Positions 4,805 through 7,100 of a stretch of DNA of 7,100 nt are shown here, in pieces. This DNA is from an uncultured Lachnospiraceae bacterium. Lineage in GTDB: Bacteria > Bacillota > Clostridia > Lachnospirales > Lachnospiraceae. Position numbers and translations under genes: made by a program. Each line of letters begins with the position of its first letter. Positions within the stretch are counted from its first letter, which is position 1. Below the pieces are notes generated by a model. That model was not told where the DNA came from. It saw only the letters and a list, made by a program, of their open reading frames with translations, and searched no databases. Where the stretch lies: contig CAJTPM010000080.1 of NCBI GenBank assembly GCA_910578085.1, forward strand, positions 1 to 7,100. Reading direction: 5' to 3'.

Positions 4805-6724
4805 TTAAGCTAACTTGTGGAACATATGCCGAACCTTATCTATACGGCTATTCGGGCGGCGGGGTTGGCAAATAAATTTACCAATAGCTGGCTGGTATCC
4901 TTTTAACTCTGTCAAGCAGACTCCCTGCCCATTTGTGAAATAAGTTAAATCGTTCCTGTATTCTTGAATACATCTAGCAGGGATTTCTCCTTTCAGAATG
5001 ACCTCGTCATTCTTTATCTGAGTACTTACAATATCTGCACAATACCTTGGAGCATCATGATACGCCCGTGAGAGATATTCCTGCGGTGCATAAATTTCAA
5101 AGTGGAGATATGGCTCTAATAGTTCTGTCCCTGCTTTTTTTAAAGCCTGCTCCAATACGATAGGGGAAAGCAGCCGAAAGTCTGCGGGGGTACTTACAGG
5201 ACTATAATACAATCCATATTCAAAACAGATTTTACAGTCTGTCACTTTCCATCCATACAGCCCCTGCTCGCAGCCATAAAGAACCCCCTCCATAACCGCA
5301 TTTTGGAACGATTGATTTAAATATCCAAGTGAAACTCTGCTTTCATACTGCACTCCGCTTCCAATAGGGAGCGGCTCTATGGACAACCCGACAGAAGCCC
5401 AGAAAGGATTTGGCGGGACTTCTATGTGGATGGTATATTCTGCTTTTCTAAGCGGTCTTTCCATATATATAACAGTAGGCTCTTTTATTTCTGCCTCCAC
5501 ATGATATTTTTCCTCAAGGATGGCACAAATGACTTCCATCTGCACATTCCCCAAAAAAGAAAGTATAATCTCATGCGTTGTAGTATCCACATAATATTTT
5601 AAAAGAGGGTCGCCATCTGAAATTTCTGTAAGTGCCCCAAGCAATATTTCCCGCTGTTCAGATTTCTTTACTGCAATCGTTGTTTGGAGCATAGGGAGAG
5701 GATTTTCAATAAATTTTCTCTGCGGCAACAGTATTTCGTTCCCCAAAATACTGTTTAGCTGCAAAACATCATTTGGTAAAATTACAATATCACCAGAGCA
5801 GGCTGTATCGGATGAATATAATTCACCGTTTGTCGGAACACACATCTCTGTGATTTTTATTTTCTCTTTTTCAGATATTCTAATAACATCCCTCAAATGC
5901 AATGTTCCGCTATATATACGCACATAAACAAAACGCCGCCTTTTCTCTGAATATTCAATCTTAAAAACCTGCCCGCATAGTTCAGATTGACCTTCAGGCG
6001 TTGATGAATAAAATTTACTGGCAATTACTTCTATAAGCTGCCGAATCCCCAGATTGTTTTTAGCGCTTCCGTGATAAACGGGAAATAACGTTCCGTTTTG
6101 GAATCTCCTGTTTTCTTCCTGTTCCAGTTCTGACATTTTAAACGGTTTCCCTGACATATATTTCTCTAATAGTTCATCGTTTCCCATAATTACCGCATCC
6201 CACTGTTCCATATCGTCATTGTCCGTTACATTTATATGGGGATGCTGCCCAACCTTTTGCTTCACTATAATTTCCGAAGAAAGCTTTGCTTTCATTTCCC
6301 GATATACCATTGGCAAATCAATCCCCTCTTGGTCAATTTTATTGATGAAAAAAATTGTCGGAATCTTCATTATCTGTAGTGCATGAAACAGTATACGGGT
6401 CTGTGCCTGTATGCCATCCTTTGCAGAAACTAATAATACTGCTCCGTCTAATACGGATAAAGAACGGTATACTTCCGCCAAAAAATCCATATGGCCTGGC
6501 GTATCTATAATGTTGACTTTTACATCCTCCCACTGAAAAGATGTCACTGCTGTCTGGATAGTGATTCCCCTTTGACGCTCCAAATTCATTGTATCTGTCC
6601 TTGTTGTGCCTTCATCTACGCTCCCTAGTTCTGCAATTGCACCACTGGTATACAATAAACTTTCCGTTAATGTTGTCTTTCCTGCGTCAACGTGAGCCAG
6701 AATGCCTAAGTTAATTATTTTCAT
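4805..6724 (-). CDS. tet(O): Tetracycline resistance ribosomal protection protein Tet(O)
   Basis: A 639-residue translational GTPase, the usual length of Tet(O) and Tet(W), which removes tetracycline from the ribosomal decoding site. G1 AHVDAGKT (10-17), RGITI (52-56), DTPGH (74-78) and NKID (128-131) are intact. The domain IV loop YSPVSTPADF (507-516), which contacts the drug site, is intact. The sequence follows Tet(O) as I remember it along the whole length, including the central part (FKMSELEQEENRRF, 195-208) that differs in Tet(W) and Tet(32). It is therefore probably a plain tet(O), not an O/W or O/32 mosaic, though short exchanges cannot be excluded. ATG 6724 has AGGAGG 8 bases upstream. 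A leader frame overlaps its start by ATGA. Base composition is more A+T rich than in the mob/rep part, which fits transfer. Confidence 0.96.
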   Translation of the reverse strand: MKIINLGILAHVDAGKTTLTESLLYTSGAIAELGSVDEGTTRTDTMNLERQRGITIQTAVTSFQWEDVKVNIIDTPGHMDFLAEVYRSLSVLDGAVLLVSAKDGIQAQTRILFHALQIMKIPTIFFINKIDQEGIDLPMVYREMKAKLSSEIIVKQKVGQHPHINVTDNDDMEQWDAVIMGNDELLEKYMSGKPFKMSELEQEENRRFQNGTLFPVYHGSAKNNLGIRQLIEVIASKFYSSTPEGQSELCGQVFKIEYSEKRRRFVYVRIYSGTLHLRDVIRISEKEKIKITEMCVPTNGELYSSDTACSGDIVILPNDVLQLNSILGNEILLPQRKFIENPLPMLQTTIAVKKSEQREILLGALTEISDGDPLLKYYVDTTTHEIILSFLGNVQMEVICAILEEKYHVEAEIKEPTVIYMERPLRKAEYTIHIEVPPNPFWASVGLSIEPLPIGSGVQYESRVSLGYLNQSFQNAVMEGVLYGCEQGLYGWKVTDCKICFEYGLYYSPVSTPADFRLLSPIVLEQALKKAGTELLEPYLHFEIYAPQEYLSRAYHDAPRYCADIVSTQIKNDEVILKGEIPARCIQEYRNDLTYFTNGQGVCLTELKGYQPAIGKFICQPRRPNSRIDKVRHMFHKLA

Positions 6725-6822
6725 GTGATTTTCCTCCTATCAACACCCAAAAAAGGGCATAAAAATACCCAGTGATAAATACTCCTATCACTGGGTAAAT
6801 AACTCCAATAGCCCCAAAACAC
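6721..6822 (-). CDS. Leader reading frame coupled to tet(O)
   Basis: Open for 33 codons from a GTG at 6822 to a TGA at 6723-6721 that overlaps the tet(O) start as ATGA. It includes PSDRSIYHW, encoded by the terminator hairpin; the Tn916 tet(M) leader peptide (orf12) has PSDKSIYHW at the same place, from memory. No good ribosome binding site precedes the GTG. A 5-codon frame (MPENI, 6840-6823) ends just before it in the same frame and may be what is left of an original start. Translation here would disturb the hairpins and could restart at tet(O). Conservation may be due to the RNA structure alone. Confidence 0.45.
   Translation of the reverse strand: MFWGYWSYLPSDRSIYHWVFLCPFLGVDRRKIT
6761..6797 (-). 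terminator. Attenuator hairpin in the tet(O) leader
   Basis: TACCCAGTGATA (6766-6777) and TATCACTGGGTA (6786-6797) form a perfect 12-bp stem with an 8-base loop. On the minus strand the stem is followed by TTTTTATG (6765 down). It lies about 40 bases upstream of the tet(O) start and about 200 bases after the promoter. The same hairpin is known before tet(M) in Tn916, where drug-dependent readthrough is proposed. Confidence 0.85.
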
Positions 6823-6838
6823 TTATATGTTTTCGGGC
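6811..6838 (-). promoter_or_regulatory. Second leader hairpin upstream of the attenuator
   Basis: GCCCCAAAACA (6811-6821) and TGTTTTCGGGC (6828-6838) pair at 10 of 11 positions with a 6-base loop. It has no T-run directly after it. It covers the MPENI frame and the GTG of the next leader frame, so it may control access to them. Confidence 0.5.
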
Positions 6839-6859
6839 ATATAAAATTACATGATAAAA

Positions 6860-6962
6860 GTATTCTTAAACTGGGTACAAAAAACTAAGCCCCATATTAA
6901 AAGTGAAACGGGACTGCTACTTTTTGTTCCCACTATCAAATTGACAGTTTATTTAAGAATAC
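6860..6962 (-). promoter_or_regulatory. Long-range 11-bp inverted repeat of the tet(O) leader
   Basis: GTATTCTTAAA (6860-6870) is the exact complement of 6952-6962. The upstream arm of the transcript lies within the MRQGILK leader frame, so a ribosome there would block pairing. Between the arms is a less regular GGGA/TCCC fold (about 6898-6930). This is the layout expected for ribosome-mediated attenuation. Confidence 0.55.
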
Positions 6963-6972
6963 CTTGCCGCAT
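6949..6972 (-). CDS. 7-residue leader peptide MRQGILK
   Basis: ATG 6972-6970 has AAGGAG 9 bases upstream (6982-6987) and reads MRQGILK then TAA (6951-6949). It begins about 25 bases after the predicted transcription start. The same short frame precedes tet(M) in Tn916, from memory. Its last codons form one arm of the 11-bp inverted repeat, so its translation, slowed by tetracycline, may set which leader fold forms. Confidence 0.65.
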   Translation of the reverse strand: MRQGILK

Positions 6973-7004
6973 ATTTATTAACTCCTTGTATAATACTGAA
7001 TCTA

Positions 7005-7041
7005 ATTATATTCCTTAACCCTTTATTTGTCAAGCTGACAA
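7005..7041 (-). promoter_or_regulatory. tet(O) promoter, consensus sigma-A
   Basis: On the minus strand TTGACA (7033-7028), a 17-base gap and TATAAT (7010-7005) match the consensus exactly. The start is predicted near 6998, giving a leader of about 275 bases. TTGTCA (7027-7032) and TGACAA (7036-7041) form an inverted repeat over the -35, possibly an operator, though half of it is the -35 itself. Confidence 0.88.
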
Positions 7042-7100
7042 ACTACTTGAGTTTCCGCAGTTCTCTGCACAGCAATCACTTTATTCTTACAGATTGCAAA

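Noticed and set aside
4805..6724. Mosaic tet gene (O/W/O or O/32/O)
   Set aside because: The central region reads as Tet(O) throughout as far as I can recall; a nucleotide alignment would be needed to find short exchanges.
7072..7097. GCAATC / GATTGC inverted repeat at the right edge as an element end or operator
   Set aside because: Only 6 bp with a 14-base gap, and the window stops here, so no context to support it.

Overview
The window looks like part of a mobilizable or integrative element from a gut-type Firmicute (Clostridia, for example Lachnospiraceae or Ruminococcaceae). The grounds are a Pre/Mob (MobV) relaxase, a RepA-like AAA ATPase, three small sigma-70-region-4-like proteins of the kind carried by clostridial conjugative elements, strong AGGAGG ribosome binding sites, and a tet(O) resistance module whose leader resembles that of tet(M) in Tn916. 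All convincing genes are on the minus strand, so transcription runs from high to low coordinates. No integrase, tRNA, rRNA, CRISPR array or complete insertion sequence is visible.

Layout, right to left. 6721-7100: control region of tet(O), with a consensus promoter, a 7-codon leader peptide, long-range inverted repeats, a perfect 12-bp terminator hairpin, and a leader reading frame that ends in an ATGA overlap with tet(O). 4805-6724: intact tet(O). 4580-4753: a 57-residue cysteine-rich zinc-ribbon-like protein (KTR type), then a strong terminator. 4093-4531: AT-rich, gene-free, with three terminators, a promoter whose -35 lies inside an inverted repeat, and a hairpin touching the next ribosome binding site. 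3580-4092, 3060-3485 and 2224-2976: three sigma-like genes separated by terminators; the third has an in-frame TAA. 1322-2347: repA-like ATPase preceded by a short overlapping leader reading frame. 798-1321: gene-free region with a MobV-type oriT, several hairpins and copies of an unusual repeat. 1-797: 5' part of the relaxase gene, running off the left edge.

The relaxase would nick at the predicted site near 1099/1100 and the ATPase probably acts in replication or unwinding of the excised form. If the nick is on the + strand as predicted, the repA, sigma and tet side would enter a recipient first and the relaxase gene last. The sigma-like proteins probably regulate the element, and tet(O) is the selectable cargo. 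The tet module is visibly richer in A+T than the mob/rep part, which fits assembly from modules of different origin.

The most interesting points are: a four-copy family of about 58-70-bp repeats with inverted ends and internal 9-bp iterations, arranged in opposite orientations on the two sides of oriT, one copy of which encodes the RepA C-terminus; a 16-bp inverted repeat beside the predicted nick; the stacked control elements before the first sigma-like gene; and the nonsense codon in the third. None of these is shown to be a new system by sequence alone.
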